Shown here one piece after another: positions 35,760 to 45,237 of a stretch of 64,000 nucleotides of DNA. Numbering within the stretch: position 1 is the stretch's first letter; each line of letters opens with the position of its first letter. The stretch spans positions 62,001 to 126,000 of the forward strand of contig NZ_NEGJ01000006.1 in the NCBI RefSeq assembly GCF_002135415.1, given 5' to 3'. This stretch comes from Acinetobacter sp. ANC 3832 (GTDB lineage: Bacteria; Pseudomonadota; Gammaproteobacteria; Pseudomonadales; Moraxellaceae). The position numbers and the translations under genes were made by a program. The notes beneath the pieces were generated by a model. It worked only from the letters and a program-made list of their open reading frames with translations. It was not told the DNA's origin and ran no database searches.

Positions 35760-36917
35760 ATGAGCCATTTTCAATTTCAAACCGTTGGCAATATCATTTC
35801 TGGTTTAGGATCTATACAAGAACTCAAAACCCTATTATCCAATCAAAATTATCAAAAAATCTTAATCGTGACTGATCCCGGCATGATTCAACATCAATTA
35901 CATGTACCCATTCTTGAAATTTTAGAAGTGATTAAAGTTGCTTATGTCATCTATTCTGAGGTGCAAGCAGATCCCGCCGAACATATCATTTTAGATGCTG
36001 TTCAATTTGCCAAGGCTGAACAGGTCGATGCCATCATTGGTTTTGGTGGTGGTAGCTCAATGGATGTTGCAAAAGTCATTGCGATTTTAGCGGATCCCAA
36101 ACAAACCCAATCACTTCAAGATCTCTATGGCATTAATAATGCAAAAAAACCACGTTTACCGTTAATTCTTATTCCAACAACTGCAGGTACAGGATCAGAA
36201 GTCACACCGATTTCTATTGTCACCACAGGTGAAACGACTAAGACAGGAATCGTTTCTCCAATTCTATATGCTGATATTGCAATTTTGGATGCCAACTTCA
36301 CCAAAGACTTACCTGCTCATATCACGGCTGCGACGGGTATTGATGCTATGGTACATGCGATTGAAGCCTATACCTCTAAAATAAAGAAAAATGTCTATGC
36401 GGATATGCTGGCAAAACAGGCTTTAAAATTACTCAACAAAAATCTTAAACTGGTCCTTAAAGATGGTTCTAATTTAGAAGCGCGTCAAAATATGCTCTTA
36501 GGCTCTATGCTTGCAGGTCAAGCTTTTGCAAACTCACCTGTAGGTGCTGTACATGCTTTAGCATATCCCTTAGGAGGTCATTTTCATCTCTCTCATGGGC
36601 ATACCAATGCACTGGTTTTAGTTGAAGTGATGAAATTTAATGCACCTGAAGCAAAGCAACACTATGCTGAACTGATGCAATGGCTTGATCCATACAGCAA
36701 AGGCAGTATGGATGGTCTATGTGATCTCTTTATTGACCATATGCAAAGACACTTAGATGAAAGTGGTTTAACACTTCGCCTCAAAGATTTAAAAGTGCCA
36801 GAAAGTAAATTAGAACTTTTAGCACAAGATGCCATGCTACAAACTCGTTTACTACAAAATAATCCTCGTGAACTTACTCAAGCTGATGCTTTGCGTATAT
36901 ACCAAACGATTTATTAA
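35760..36917 (+). CDS. iron-containing alcohol dehydrogenase
   Basis: 385 residues, group III (iron-dependent) alcohol dehydrogenase. The NAD-binding loop FGGGSSMDVAKV is present, with the signature TAGTGSEVTPISIV. The iron ligands are an aspartate and histidines in TGIDAMVHAIEAYTS and in VHALAYPLGGHFHLSHGHTNAL. The enzyme interconverts alcohols and aldehydes; substrate range varies widely and cannot be set here. It is cytoplasmic and stands alone, divergent from the LMW-PTP operon. Confidence 0.9.
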   Translation: MSHFQFQTVGNIISGLGSIQELKTLLSNQNYQKILIVTDPGMIQHQLHVPILEILEVIKVAYVIYSEVQADPAEHIILDAVQFAKAEQVDAIIGFGGGSSMDVAKVIAILADPKQTQSLQDLYGINNAKKPRLPLILIPTTAGTGSEVTPISIVTTGETTKTGIVSPILYADIAILDANFTKDLPAHITAATGIDAMVHAIEAYTSKIKKNVYADMLAKQALKLLNKNLKLVLKDGSNLEARQNMLLGSMLAGQAFANSPVGAVHALAYPLGGHFHLSHGHTNALVLVEVMKFNAPEAKQHYAELMQWLDPYSKGSMDGLCDLFIDHMQRHLDESGLTLRLKDLKVPESKLELLAQDAMLQTRLLQNNPRELTQADALRIYQTIY

Positions 36918-37142
36918 AATCTGCCCAAAATTCTCATTGAAGTGAAAAACACTTATATACTTTATTGATAATAGGTGAGATTTTTTAATCAATCTTACCT
37001 ATTTATAAATATTATTTATCACCATAAAATAATTCAATAACAACAATATTCAGCTTTTTACCTAAATATAATGGTTAGATGTCTCATTTTTTACTCGATA
37101 TTTCATTTTATTTTTAAACTAATTACTCTAAAATTAGAATAG

Positions 37143-37164
37143 ATCTCAATCGGAAAATTGAGAT
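37143..37164 (+). promoter_or_regulatory. perfect inverted repeat in the ompW leader
   Basis: ATCTCAAT (37143-37150) and ATTGAGAT (37157-37164), 6-nt loop, about 22 bp upstream of the start codon. It could be an operator or an mRNA hairpin next to the ribosome site. Confidence 0.4.
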
Positions 37165-37186
37165 AGCCAACAGTATCGGAATTTTT

Positions 37187-38020
37187 ATGAAAAAACTTAC
37201 TTTAGCCATTCTCCCTCTTGCAATGTTTGCCACTACAAATTTTGCACATGCAGCAACTTCCGACGGTAAAACATTTGGTGTATCTGCCGGTTGGTTACAT
37301 GTCATGCCACAAAGTGGCAAACAAGGTGTCTATGGGCAAACTGGAGCACCATTACCTGTTTTACAATCATCTTCTCCTAATGCTGGCTTTGAAGTACAAG
37401 ACTCTGACACTGCTGGAATTATGCTTGATTATTTTGTCAATGATAATGTGTCTTTAGAGTTGGTATTGGGTGCACCACCTGAAATGGAACTTTCTGGAAA
37501 AGGTTCAATTTCAGTTCTTGGTCATGATGTTGTTGGTCTTGATAAATATTCAACTGCAGCAACAACGGATGCGTATACACCAACCATTACAGGTCGCTAT
37601 CATTTTGGCTCTATTAATAACCGTATTCGCCCATATGTTGGCGCTGGCTTAATGTATGCTCATTTTAGCAATGTTGAAGCTGACCCTAAAATTAATGGTG
37701 AATTAGCACAAAGGATTAATGGTATTGCAAATAGCTTATATCCTCAGTTTCAAGGCAAGTTAGATGTAAAACCAAATCTTGGTAAAATTAAAGTGGATGA
37801 TGCAATCGCACCTATTGCCACTTTAGGTGTTGATGTCAACATTAATAAGAATTGGTTTGCAACAGCTTCTGTATCGTATGCTCAGCTTTCTACTAAAGCC
37901 AAATTGAATGTAAACGGTCTTTCCCCTGTTGACGGTTCAAATGTCACACTTCTCACAGGTCAAAGTAAAATTGAAATCAACCCAGTTGTAACTTACTTGG
38001 GTCTTGGTTACCGTTTCTAA
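37187..38020 (+). CDS. OmpW-family outer-membrane protein
   Basis: 277 residues with a Sec signal (MKKLTLAILPLAMFATTNFAHA). The small eight-strand barrel of the OmpW family is recognisable: FGVSAGWLHVMP, GIMLDYFVNDNVSLELVLG, TPTITGRYHFG, RPYVGAGLMYAHFSN, TLGVDVNINKNWFATASVSYAQL, and the terminal VVTYLGLGYRF with F at the end. It is longer than E. coli OmpW (212) owing to an insertion of about 30 residues near 170 (INGELAQRINGIANSLYPQ) in an extracellular loop. OmpW proteins let small hydrophobic compounds pass. It is monocistronic, with a terminator after the stop. Confidence 0.9.
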   Translation: MKKLTLAILPLAMFATTNFAHAATSDGKTFGVSAGWLHVMPQSGKQGVYGQTGAPLPVLQSSSPNAGFEVQDSDTAGIMLDYFVNDNVSLELVLGAPPEMELSGKGSISVLGHDVVGLDKYSTAATTDAYTPTITGRYHFGSINNRIRPYVGAGLMYAHFSNVEADPKINGELAQRINGIANSLYPQFQGKLDVKPNLGKIKVDDAIAPIATLGVDVNINKNWFATASVSYAQLSTKAKLNVNGLSPVDGSNVTLLTGQSKIEINPVVTYLGLGYRF

Positions 38021-38039
38021 GCGAACTAAAAGTACCAAT

Positions 38040-38074
38040 AAAAGCTCATTAGGCACTGCTTAATGAGCTTTTAC
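38040..38074 (+). terminator. terminator of the ompW-family gene
   Basis: AAAAGCTCATTA-N9-TAATGAGCTTTT, 20 bp after the stop codon. Confidence 0.85.
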
Positions 38075-38133
38075 TTGTGCAAGTTACAATTATTCGATAA
38101 AACATATCTATTCAAAATTCTACGATTAAAACA

Positions 38134-38565
38134 ATGAAACTAGAAACTAAACTAAAGTCACAATATCAGTTTTTATTCCCCATTCAGACACGTTGGGCTG
38201 ACAATGACATTTATGGTCATGTAAATAATGTCACTTATTATAGTTATTTTGATACAGCCGCTAATGCATTACTGATTCAAAAAACAGGTTTTGATATTCA
38301 CCTTTCACCGATTATTGGCTTAGTCGTCAGTTCAGCTTGTAGTTTTTTACAAGAACTAACGTATCCTGAAATTATTGAGGTAGGTGTTGCGATTAGTAAA
38401 ATTGGCAATTCATCATTAACCTATGACTTGGCTATTTTTAAACAAGACCAAGAGCAAGCCTCAGCACAAGGTCATTTTGTTCATGTCTTTGTAGAACGTC
38501 AAACAAAAAAAAGCACCCCTATTCCTCAAGAAATGCGGGATGCTTTAGCATATTATTTAATCTAA
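38134..38565 (+). CDS. acyl-CoA thioesterase, 4HBT/hotdog fold
   Basis: 143 residues, a single hotdog domain. The conserved start FPIQTRWADNDIYGHVNNVTYYSYFDTA holds the catalytic aspartate of the 4-hydroxybenzoyl-CoA-thioesterase/YbgC group (Asp in ADNDIYGHVNN). The later strand ISKIGNSSLTYDLAIF is also typical. The enzyme probably hydrolyses short or medium acyl-CoA esters in the cytoplasm; the substrate is not determined. It is convergent with dnaX, only 25 bp apart. Confidence 0.85.
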   Translation: MKLETKLKSQYQFLFPIQTRWADNDIYGHVNNVTYYSYFDTAANALLIQKTGFDIHLSPIIGLVVSSACSFLQELTYPEIIEVGVAISKIGNSSLTYDLAIFKQDQEQASAQGHFVHVFVERQTKKSTPIPQEMRDALAYYLI

Positions 38566-38590
38566 GAAGCTTAGTTTTTTCTTTCTAAAA

Positions 38591-40771
38591 TTAAGACTTA
38601 AGCTGAATATTTTGCACTTCTCCATCAAACGCATCAATTAAACTTTTAACAACTACTTCTTCACTTAGCATTTCAGAAGCACGTTGATGCGCTTTAACTT
38701 TACGTGCATTTTGAAGGATAAAAGGAGTCTTTTCAGCCACTTCTTCATATTGAACAATAAAGCGTGTATTTGGCCAGTTCTGGATCAATTGTGCTTCTAA
38801 ATCATGCTGGGTCTGATTCAATAACGCTTCATATCGCTGTGGTATATGAAAAGTAGATTCATCATCAATCTGACCTGTCATCATTCCATACTGTGCTAAC
38901 TCTTGTACAGCAGGTGATAATTCACTATTTCTGAACCAGTATTCCCACTTATTAACATCCCACTCACCCATTAAATCAAGTGGTGCAAGCGTTAAAATAT
39001 CTTGTGGCGTTTGCAAAGTTTTAGAAGAAGTTATATGAGGTTTTAAATCACTAAGCGCTTTTTGTTCATTTGCTTCCTGAATCTTTTCTTCATTCATATT
39101 CTGAACAGATTCTTTTGAAGAGTCACCTTCTATTAAATCTTTATTCGGATCTAAGAAAAAAATCTCTTGATCTGAAAGTAAACTGATATTGATAACTTGT
39201 GATACAACATTATGAATAGTTGTTCCATCTTCAAATAAAGTCAAAGTTGGCTCTTCCTCAACCAAATCAGATTGACGTGAATCTAATAAAGTTTGCTCAG
39301 CCACAGCCGATTGAATAGGTACTACATTTTCTTCAGTCTGAGTAAAATCATGAGATGAAATTGACTCAGATTTATCATGTGTATTTAATTGATCTTCAAC
39401 CATCTGAGCAGGTTGGCTTTCTACATATTGATTAGGATCCGACTCAAAATGATCCGCTTCTTGAGTTTTTGATTGTTGATTAGAAACATTAGACCTAGAC
39501 TCATCAATAGTTTCCTGTTGATTTACGAAATCAGTTTGTACATCAGAATCTACGCTAGATTTATTCTCATGAAATCTCCGATCAATGACACCACGATCAC
39601 CAGACTGCTCTAAACTTTCTTGCTGTTCAATATCTTGTGACGGGTTTGAAACAGGAGGTGCTTCTGAAACAATAATCTCATTATTATGTAATGGTCTAAA
39701 AGCCAGTAAACGTAAAATCGTCATTTCAAAGCCTTGCTCTTGAGTCACAGCAAGTTGTAAATCTGAACGACCTTTACATGCAATTTGATAATAAAGTTGC
39801 AAATCTTGAGCAGATATTAATTGAGATAATCGCATAATTTTTTGATTAATTTCGGCACTATATTTTAAACTTAAATCTGGCAAATATTGCAACATTGCCA
39901 ATTCATGTAAGGTAGAAATAAACTGGTCTAAAACCAAAGAGACATCTAAAGCTTGTTGCCTAAATTGTAAAAGCAACTGGCTCACTCGTTCACGTTTATT
40001 TTGATGAATCGCCAAGATCAAATCATAAATAATGGTTCGATCAATCAATCCCAGCATTTCTTTTACATCTTGATGATGAATTGCTCCCTGACCATAAGCA
40101 ATTGCTTGATCTGTTAAAGACAATGCGTCACGCACTGAACCTTGTGCAGATTCAGCAATTTGCCAAATCGCATCTTGTTCAGATTGAATTTCTTCTTTTT
40201 GTAAAATGTCAGCCAGATGATGTGTGATTTCATCTACAGCCAAAGGACGTAAAGTAAATTGTAGGCAACGCGAAATTACTGTAATCGGTAGTTTCTGTGG
40301 ATCTGTCGTCGCAAAAAGAAATTTTACATGTTCTGGTGGTTCTTCTAATGTTTTTAGTAAAGCATTAAAGGAATGTGTTGAAAGCATGTGTACTTCATCG
40401 ATCAAATAAACTTTAAAACGACCTTGCGTCGGTGCATAAGGAACGTTATCGAGTAATTCACGTGTATCCTCTACTTTCGTTCGTGATGCAGCATCAATTT
40501 CAATCAGATCAATAAAACGACCTTCATTTACGGCTGTACAAGTTGCACATACTTCACACGGCGTAGAAGTTATTCCTGTTTCACAATTGAGGCACTTTGC
40601 TAAAATACGAGCAATGGTTGTTTTACCAACACCACGAGTACCTGTAAACAAATATGCATGATGTAAACGCCCGCGGTCTAAGGCACTGGTCAATGCACGT
40701 GAAACATGGTTTTGACCGACCAATTCTTTAAAATTGCGTGGACGATATTTTCGTGCAAGTACCTGATACAT
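38591..40771 (-). CDS. dnaX: DNA polymerase III subunit gamma/tau
   Basis: 726 residues. The N-terminal AAA+ clamp-loader part is canonical: VLARKYRPRNFKELVGQ, Walker A GTRGVGKTT at 44-52, the four zinc cysteines (CLNC, then CEVCATC), DEVHML and sensor VISRCLQF. Domain III ends near residue 360. A long acidic Ser/Glu/Gln-rich linker of about 230 residues follows (roughly 370-600), then a conserved C-terminal domain (LMGEWDVNKWEYWFRNSELS) that in tau binds the polymerase alpha subunit. No A-AAA-AAG-type slippery site was seen, so a shorter gamma form is not supported by sequence. It is the last gene of a loose minus-strand group. Confidence 0.96.
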   Translation of the reverse strand: MYQVLARKYRPRNFKELVGQNHVSRALTSALDRGRLHHAYLFTGTRGVGKTTIARILAKCLNCETGITSTPCEVCATCTAVNEGRFIDLIEIDAASRTKVEDTRELLDNVPYAPTQGRFKVYLIDEVHMLSTHSFNALLKTLEEPPEHVKFLFATTDPQKLPITVISRCLQFTLRPLAVDEITHHLADILQKEEIQSEQDAIWQIAESAQGSVRDALSLTDQAIAYGQGAIHHQDVKEMLGLIDRTIIYDLILAIHQNKRERVSQLLLQFRQQALDVSLVLDQFISTLHELAMLQYLPDLSLKYSAEINQKIMRLSQLISAQDLQLYYQIACKGRSDLQLAVTQEQGFEMTILRLLAFRPLHNNEIIVSEAPPVSNPSQDIEQQESLEQSGDRGVIDRRFHENKSSVDSDVQTDFVNQQETIDESRSNVSNQQSKTQEADHFESDPNQYVESQPAQMVEDQLNTHDKSESISSHDFTQTEENVVPIQSAVAEQTLLDSRQSDLVEEEPTLTLFEDGTTIHNVVSQVINISLLSDQEIFFLDPNKDLIEGDSSKESVQNMNEEKIQEANEQKALSDLKPHITSSKTLQTPQDILTLAPLDLMGEWDVNKWEYWFRNSELSPAVQELAQYGMMTGQIDDESTFHIPQRYEALLNQTQHDLEAQLIQNWPNTRFIVQYEEVAEKTPFILQNARKVKAHQRASEMLSEEVVVKSLIDAFDGEVQNIQLKS

Positions 40772-40936
40772 GGATGCTCCTTATTACAGCGATAAGGATA
40801 CTGTGTTTTTAACAATTAGTGAATGAAGAATAGTAAGAGTTATTATTTGTTTGAGATCATTATCTCAACCTCTGAACACAGTTTAATCTACATAATATGA
40901 AAACAGCCGATATTACTCATAAGCTTCATTTGATTT

Positions 40937-41389
40937 TCAAACGACCCAGCCATCAATCAAATTATATTCTGCATAAAGATTATTTGGCATAAAAAAGTGC
41001 ACCACTTCACTATCACCATCTGCTGGTTTTAAAAAAATCAAACTCAAATCATCAGTATCAAAATTGATCTGAATCGTATCATCGAATTCTGCAATCTCTT
41101 TAATCGTACCAAGGTTCAATTTTTGTAATGTTTCATATAACTCTAAATTTGTTAAATTATTATGAGCACTAAAAATAAGTTTACCCTCCGTCAACATTTG
41201 CCAATTTGATCCATAAGTCCCTAGTTTCCATTCACCGTAAAACCGATCAGAATCCTTGCTAATATGTGATATTTTCTCTCCAAAACCTAAACGAATACTT
41301 CCCCATTCACCAATATATTTTCGACAACAGGGTAGATTTATTATTTTAGATAATATTGGAGGTATCATTAAGTTTTTCATATCATGCAT
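40937..41389 (-). CDS. hypothetical acidic protein
   Basis: 150 residues from ATG at 41389 (other starts at 41380). No family recognised. The composition is mixed alpha/beta with an acidic C-terminal half (TIQINFDTDDLSLIF, YNLIDGWVV) and no signal or membrane helix. The central WKLGTYGSNWQMLTEGKLIFSA looks like a beta sheet. Its size and style resemble immunity-type or DUF proteins found in single copies, but there is no toxin gene next to it. It lies between the serine hydrolase gene and dnaX on the same strand, 21 bp after the hydrolase stop. Confidence 0.6.
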   Translation of the reverse strand: MHDMKNLMIPPILSKIINLPCCRKYIGEWGSIRLGFGEKISHISKDSDRFYGEWKLGTYGSNWQMLTEGKLIFSAHNNLTNLELYETLQKLNLGTIKEIAEFDDTIQINFDTDDLSLIFLKPADGDSEVVHFFMPNNLYAEYNLIDGWVV

Positions 41390-41410
41390 ATATCTAAGTC
41401 GTCACATATA

Positions 41411-42673
41411 TCAAAACCAACCTTTATGCCCTTTTAACACCGCATCTGCACAACGTAAAGCTTCTTGGCTTAATCCCCATAAACGATAGTCACCAGTAAT
41501 TGAACCCGCAGCAAAATTATGGGTATAAGCAAAACTAAGTTGTCGTTGTGGGTCACACCATGCGCCAGAACCATTATAACCAATATGTCCAAAGCCCTTT
41601 TTAGCACGCTTGCCCATGGTAATCACACGGTGATAACCTAAACGCCATTTCATTGGAATCGGCATCACTCGATCTCGTTTAATACTTTGAATTTCACTCA
41701 GTGATGTAAACACTTCAGGTTTAATAATCACCTGATCATTCCATTCGCCTTTATTCGCAAGCATGGCATACATTTTCGCAAGGCTACGTGCAGTAAAAGC
41801 GCCATTTACTGCTGGAATAACAGCTTGTAAACCCTCATCACTAAAAAAGCTAAAATCTCGCATTCCCTTAGGAACCATTGCATCTAAAAAGTCTTGTGGA
41901 TTCTGCCCACTAAATTCAATCAATTTTTCAGAAAAACTACTTTTGTGTACTTTTTTAGGCTTCTGTGTCACATTTTGAGTGATAGCTAACTCTTTTTTCT
42001 TTTTCGGTAAGGGTTTGGCAATACGAGCAAGTTGGTCTGTAGGTACACCAAAATACCCCCCATCCAACTCTAACGGATCAACCAAATAACGCTGCATCAG
42101 CCAAACCAGAGGTTGTTTGGTTGCTTTTTCTAAAACTCCACCTACCAACCAACCAAAAGTAAGCGCTTGATATGCAATATCCTGTCCAATGGCGAAACGT
42201 GGTTTAGCCTGTTCCATCACATGGAGCATATGTTGCCAATCCGCCATTTCAACAGCACTACCAATCATATTCCGAATATCATACAAACCACTTTGATGAC
42301 TTAAAATATGCCGTAATGTCATTGCTGATTTACCATTTTGTCCAAATTCAGGCCAGTATTGGATAATAGGCGTATCGTAATCTAGAAAACCTTCACTCAC
42401 TAAAATATGCGCCAAAGTCGCAATCACACCTTTTCCAGTTGAATAACAAACTGACAGAGTATCTTCACTCCAGTTTTCAGTAATCGATTTTTTACCGGTA
42501 TAAATATCAACAACTTTTTCACCCTTAAAATATACGGTCAGTGCTGCACCGCCATATTCAGTTCGGTGATCTTGTAGTCGACTAAATTGTTCGGCTAAAT
42601 CAAGAAATTGAGGATCTACAAAGCCTTTATAATTCTGTGTATCTGCAAATAAAATATCTTTAAAACCGTTCAT
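41411..42673 (-). CDS. serine hydrolase, beta-lactamase/EstB family
   Basis: 420 residues of the class C beta-lactamase-like fold. The nucleophile motif SxxK is Ser78-Thr-Gly-Lys81 (CYSTGKGV). Further conserved parts are HILSHQSGLYD, YQALTFGWLVGGVLEKAT and HIGYNGSGAWCDP, the latter replacing the lactamase KTG box as in carboxylesterases such as EstB. A run of lysines (PKKKKELA and KPKKVHK, about 225-245) lies in a surface loop. No signal peptide is seen, so it is probably a cytoplasmic esterase rather than a resistance enzyme. Confidence 0.85.
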   Translation of the reverse strand: MNGFKDILFADTQNYKGFVDPQFLDLAEQFSRLQDHRTEYGGAALTVYFKGEKVVDIYTGKKSITENWSEDTLSVCYSTGKGVIATLAHILVSEGFLDYDTPIIQYWPEFGQNGKSAMTLRHILSHQSGLYDIRNMIGSAVEMADWQHMLHVMEQAKPRFAIGQDIAYQALTFGWLVGGVLEKATKQPLVWLMQRYLVDPLELDGGYFGVPTDQLARIAKPLPKKKKELAITQNVTQKPKKVHKSSFSEKLIEFSGQNPQDFLDAMVPKGMRDFSFFSDEGLQAVIPAVNGAFTARSLAKMYAMLANKGEWNDQVIIKPEVFTSLSEIQSIKRDRVMPIPMKWRLGYHRVITMGKRAKKGFGHIGYNGSGAWCDPQRQLSFAYTHNFAAGSITGDYRLWGLSQEALRCADAVLKGHKGWF

Positions 42674-42793
42674 TCCTTCGCCCTTATTTTTCTTTATATG
42701 TTTTCTAACTTTACATCATCGACTTTTACATAACACTTTTTTTATTTATTCTTACAGAACAAAAAACTGATCATTTATGCAATACATCTCATC

Positions 42794-42833
42794 TAAAAGC
42801 CCAAATCATCACGATTTAGGCTTTTATTTTTAT
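42794..42833. terminator. terminator downstream of the MaoC-like gene
   Basis: AAAAGCC(C)AAATC-ATCAC-GATTT(A)GGCTTTT, a long stem with one mismatch and T-rich flank, between the MaoC-like stop and the serine hydrolase start. Confidence 0.65.
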
Positions 42834-42838
42834 AGCCC

Positions 42839-43693
42839 TTATAGTGTTTTTATCACACCAGAAACATGCGGTTTCTGTGTCTTTTCATTTCGGATTAAAA
42901 AATCGATCTGTTTCGGCTGTTGAGCTGTTAAAAATTCTACTTTTGAAGGTAAATACATCGGTAACTTAAACCAAACATCAGCTTCATAAGCATCTGGTAA
43001 TGTAATACTCGCCAATGCACGTGCCTTACTCCACATACCATGCGCAATTGCTTGTTTAAAACCGAATGCTTTTGCAGTTAAAGCATGAATATGAATCAAA
43101 TTGAAATCACCAGAGGTTTTTGCATAACGGCGACCTGTATTCTCTGACACATCCCAAACGGCTTGAACTTCATAATTCGGAACGCTGTCTTCTTTCACTT
43201 TTTCTGCTGGTTTAGCATCTGTTTTTTGACGAGATAGATAAGTTGTCGTTCCTTCCATCACAACATCATTACCTACTTTAGCTATGGTAATAAAGTCAAA
43301 TTGCACACCTTTATCATGCGGTTTTAATTCACCGAATTTACATGACAAAGAAAGTTGTTCATTCACACCAATTTTACGTGTTTGCTTCACCGCATTACGA
43401 ATATGAACCAAGCCCAAAACTGCAAATGGAAATGCTTCTGAAGTCATCATATGCATTTGTAAACTTTGCGATAAAACAGCTAAATAAATCGCTGGGATAT
43501 AACCATTATTTTTAAATCCACAGACTTCGTTATAGGCTTTTAAATGGTTCGGATCAATTTTGAATGAATCCACCACGTATTCAACTTGTGGCAGAACTTT
43601 CTCACCTTTCGGTTTTTTGAAAATAAGACCTTGAATGACTTTAGGATAAGCCAAGTAAGGTTTTGGAAGTTGGCTAAAATGGCGAGTATTCAT
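42839..43693 (-). CDS. MaoC-like hydratase (HtdX-type)
   Basis: 284 residues with a double hotdog fold. The hydratase motif is at the C-terminal half: TSGDFNLIHIHALTAKAFGFKQAIAHGM, giving the catalytic Asp and His of R-specific enoyl hydratases. The N-terminal half (YNEVCGFKNNGYIPAIYLAVLSQSLQMHMM) is the cryptic hotdog. Such proteins hydrate trans-2-enoyl-CoA or -ACP. The size and neighbours match mycobacterial HtdX (Rv0241c), which lies next to fabG4 and fadA2. It is downstream of the HMW FabG gene with a hairpin-rich repeat in the 150-bp gap. Confidence 0.87.
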   Translation of the reverse strand: MNTRHFSQLPKPYLAYPKVIQGLIFKKPKGEKVLPQVEYVVDSFKIDPNHLKAYNEVCGFKNNGYIPAIYLAVLSQSLQMHMMTSEAFPFAVLGLVHIRNAVKQTRKIGVNEQLSLSCKFGELKPHDKGVQFDFITIAKVGNDVVMEGTTTYLSRQKTDAKPAEKVKEDSVPNYEVQAVWDVSENTGRRYAKTSGDFNLIHIHALTAKAFGFKQAIAHGMWSKARALASITLPDAYEADVWFKLPMYLPSKVEFLTAQQPKQIDFLIRNEKTQKPHVSGVIKTL

Positions 43694-43730
43694 ACAGAAC
43701 CTTTAATTTTTTTAAATTCTAAGGAGTCGT

Positions 43731-43838
43731 CCTCTTCCCCGTATAGGGAAAGATTTAGAGAGAGGGTTATTCGAATCATTTTGAATGAAATATTCCCTCT
43801 ACTCAACCTTCCCCTTTTTTAAGGAGAAGGTTCTTTTT
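43731..43838. repeat. multi-hairpin palindromic repeat between the fabG-type and MaoC-type genes
   Basis: Three nested or adjacent inverted repeats fill the gap: CCTCTTCCCC...GAGAGAGG (about 43731-43764), GAGGGTTATT...TATTCCCTC (about 43762-43799) and AACCTTCCCC-N8-GGAGAAGGTT (43805-43832) followed by CTTTTTATT. The base composition and layout resemble small interspersed palindromic elements. A copy inside an operon could set the relative mRNA levels of the two genes. Confidence 0.6.
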
Positions 43839-43845
43839 ATTGTGA

Positions 43846-45237
43846 TTAAGCGCCCAATAAGCTCTGACCACAAACACGTACAACGTTACCATTTAAACCT
43901 GTTGAAGCAGTAGATGCAAATAATGCAATTGTTTCAGCAACATCTACAGGTAAACCGCCTTGACTCATTGAGTTCATACGGCGACCCGCTTCACGAATTG
44001 CGAATGGAATCGCTGCCGTCATTTGAGTTTCAATAAAACCGGGGGCAACAGCATTAATGGTAATGCCTTTTTTCAACAATGGCGCAGTAAATTTAACTAA
44101 GCCAATAACACCTGCTTTAGATGCAGCATAATTTGTTTGACCCAAATTACCCGCAATACCGGAAATAGATGATACGCAAACAATACGACCATTTTCATTT
44201 AAGCCTGAATTACTCAATAAATAATCATTGATGCGTTCAGCAGCAGATAAATTAATATTAATCACAAGATCCCACATTTCAGGCTTCATATTTGCCAAAG
44301 TCTTGTCACGTGTAATACCCGCATTATGCACAACGATATCTAAACCGCCTTGCGAAGCTGCAGCCACTTTAATTTGTTCACCCGCACCTGCCGCTGTAAT
44401 ATCTAAAGCGAGTGTTGAACCACCAATTTCACTGGCAACACGATCAAGATCAGCTTGTTGCTGTGGTACATCTAGACAAATCACATGTGCGCCATCACGT
44501 GCCAAGACATGTGCAATGGCTTCACCAATACCACGGCTTGCACCTGTGACCAAAGCCGTTTTACCTGCCAATGGTTTAACCCAATCAATATCAATAACAT
44601 CCGCTTTAGAAACGCGAATGACCTGACCAGACACATAGGCTGAACGTGGTGATAATAAGAAGCGTAATGTTGATTCAACATTCGTAACAGCGCCTTCATC
44701 TACATAAACAAGTTGTGCAGCAATACCTTTTTTGAATTCTTTACCCACAGATTTTACAAAACCTTCAAGCGCTCGTTGTGCAATCGCTTGTTTAATGGTT
44801 GGTGCAGATTCTGGCGTTAAGCCAATCACAATGACACGACCTGAGTTTTGGATTTGACGTGCAATTGGATTAAAAAATTTGTGTAACTCATGCAATTGTT
44901 CTGAATTTTGAATACCTGATGCATCAAAAACCACAGCTTTAAACTTAGATTCTTTATCGCCTTCATTAAAAGCATTTAACGTTAAGCCGGCTTGAGCCGC
45001 TGCTTGCTGTAATTCAGCATTATTACCTGCATAACTATTGGCATGGATATTACTAAGGACTTGAGCAATACCATTCGATAACGAACTGCTTGGCGCTGCA
45101 CCTAGCAATACTGCGCCTTTAATGACAGGATTCGCAGTTTCAAAACGATCTAATTCAAGCGGTGCTGGTAAACCTAAATTTTTAATGACAAATTTACCAA
45201 TTGGAGATTTTGCAAATGCTTGGTATTGGTCAGACAT
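43846..45237 (-). CDS. high-molecular-weight 3-oxoacyl reductase (FabG4-type SDR)
   Basis: 463 residues, about twice a normal FabG. The C-terminal 250 residues are a classical SDR: TGASRGIGEAIA, the NAG motif LDIVVHNAGITRDKTL, the catalytic Ser in CVSSISGIAG, and TNYAASKAGVIG (Tyr-x3-Lys). The N-terminal ~210 residues form a second, degenerate Rossmann domain, as in mycobacterial FabG4 (Rv0242c), which reduces 3-oxoacyl-CoA with NADH. It is first of the minus-strand pair with the MaoC-like gene and divergent from the thiolase, whose acetoacetyl-CoA-type product could be its substrate. Confidence 0.92.
   Translation of the reverse strand: MSDQYQAFAKSPIGKFVIKNLGLPAPLELDRFETANPVIKGAVLLGAAPSSSLSNGIAQVLSNIHANSYAGNNAELQQAAAQAGLTLNAFNEGDKESKFKAVVFDASGIQNSEQLHELHKFFNPIARQIQNSGRVIVIGLTPESAPTIKQAIAQRALEGFVKSVGKEFKKGIAAQLVYVDEGAVTNVESTLRFLLSPRSAYVSGQVIRVSKADVIDIDWVKPLAGKTALVTGASRGIGEAIAHVLARDGAHVICLDVPQQQADLDRVASEIGGSTLALDITAAGAGEQIKVAAASQGGLDIVVHNAGITRDKTLANMKPEMWDLVININLSAAERINDYLLSNSGLNENGRIVCVSSISGIAGNLGQTNYAASKAGVIGLVKFTAPLLKKGITINAVAPGFIETQMTAAIPFAIREAGRRMNSMSQGGLPVDVAETIALFASTASTGLNGNVVRVCGQSLLGA

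Noticed and set aside
38591..40771. Programmed frameshift in dnaX giving a gamma form
   Set aside because: No A-AAA-AAG or similar slippery heptamer followed by a hairpin was found in the minus-strand coding sequence.
44228..44626. 132-residue plus-strand reading frame
   Set aside because: Lies wholly inside the HMW fabG gene on the other strand, with no ribosome site; a shadow of real coding sequence. The same holds for 58134-58535 inside the TerC gene and 23817-24074 over the small lipoprotein.
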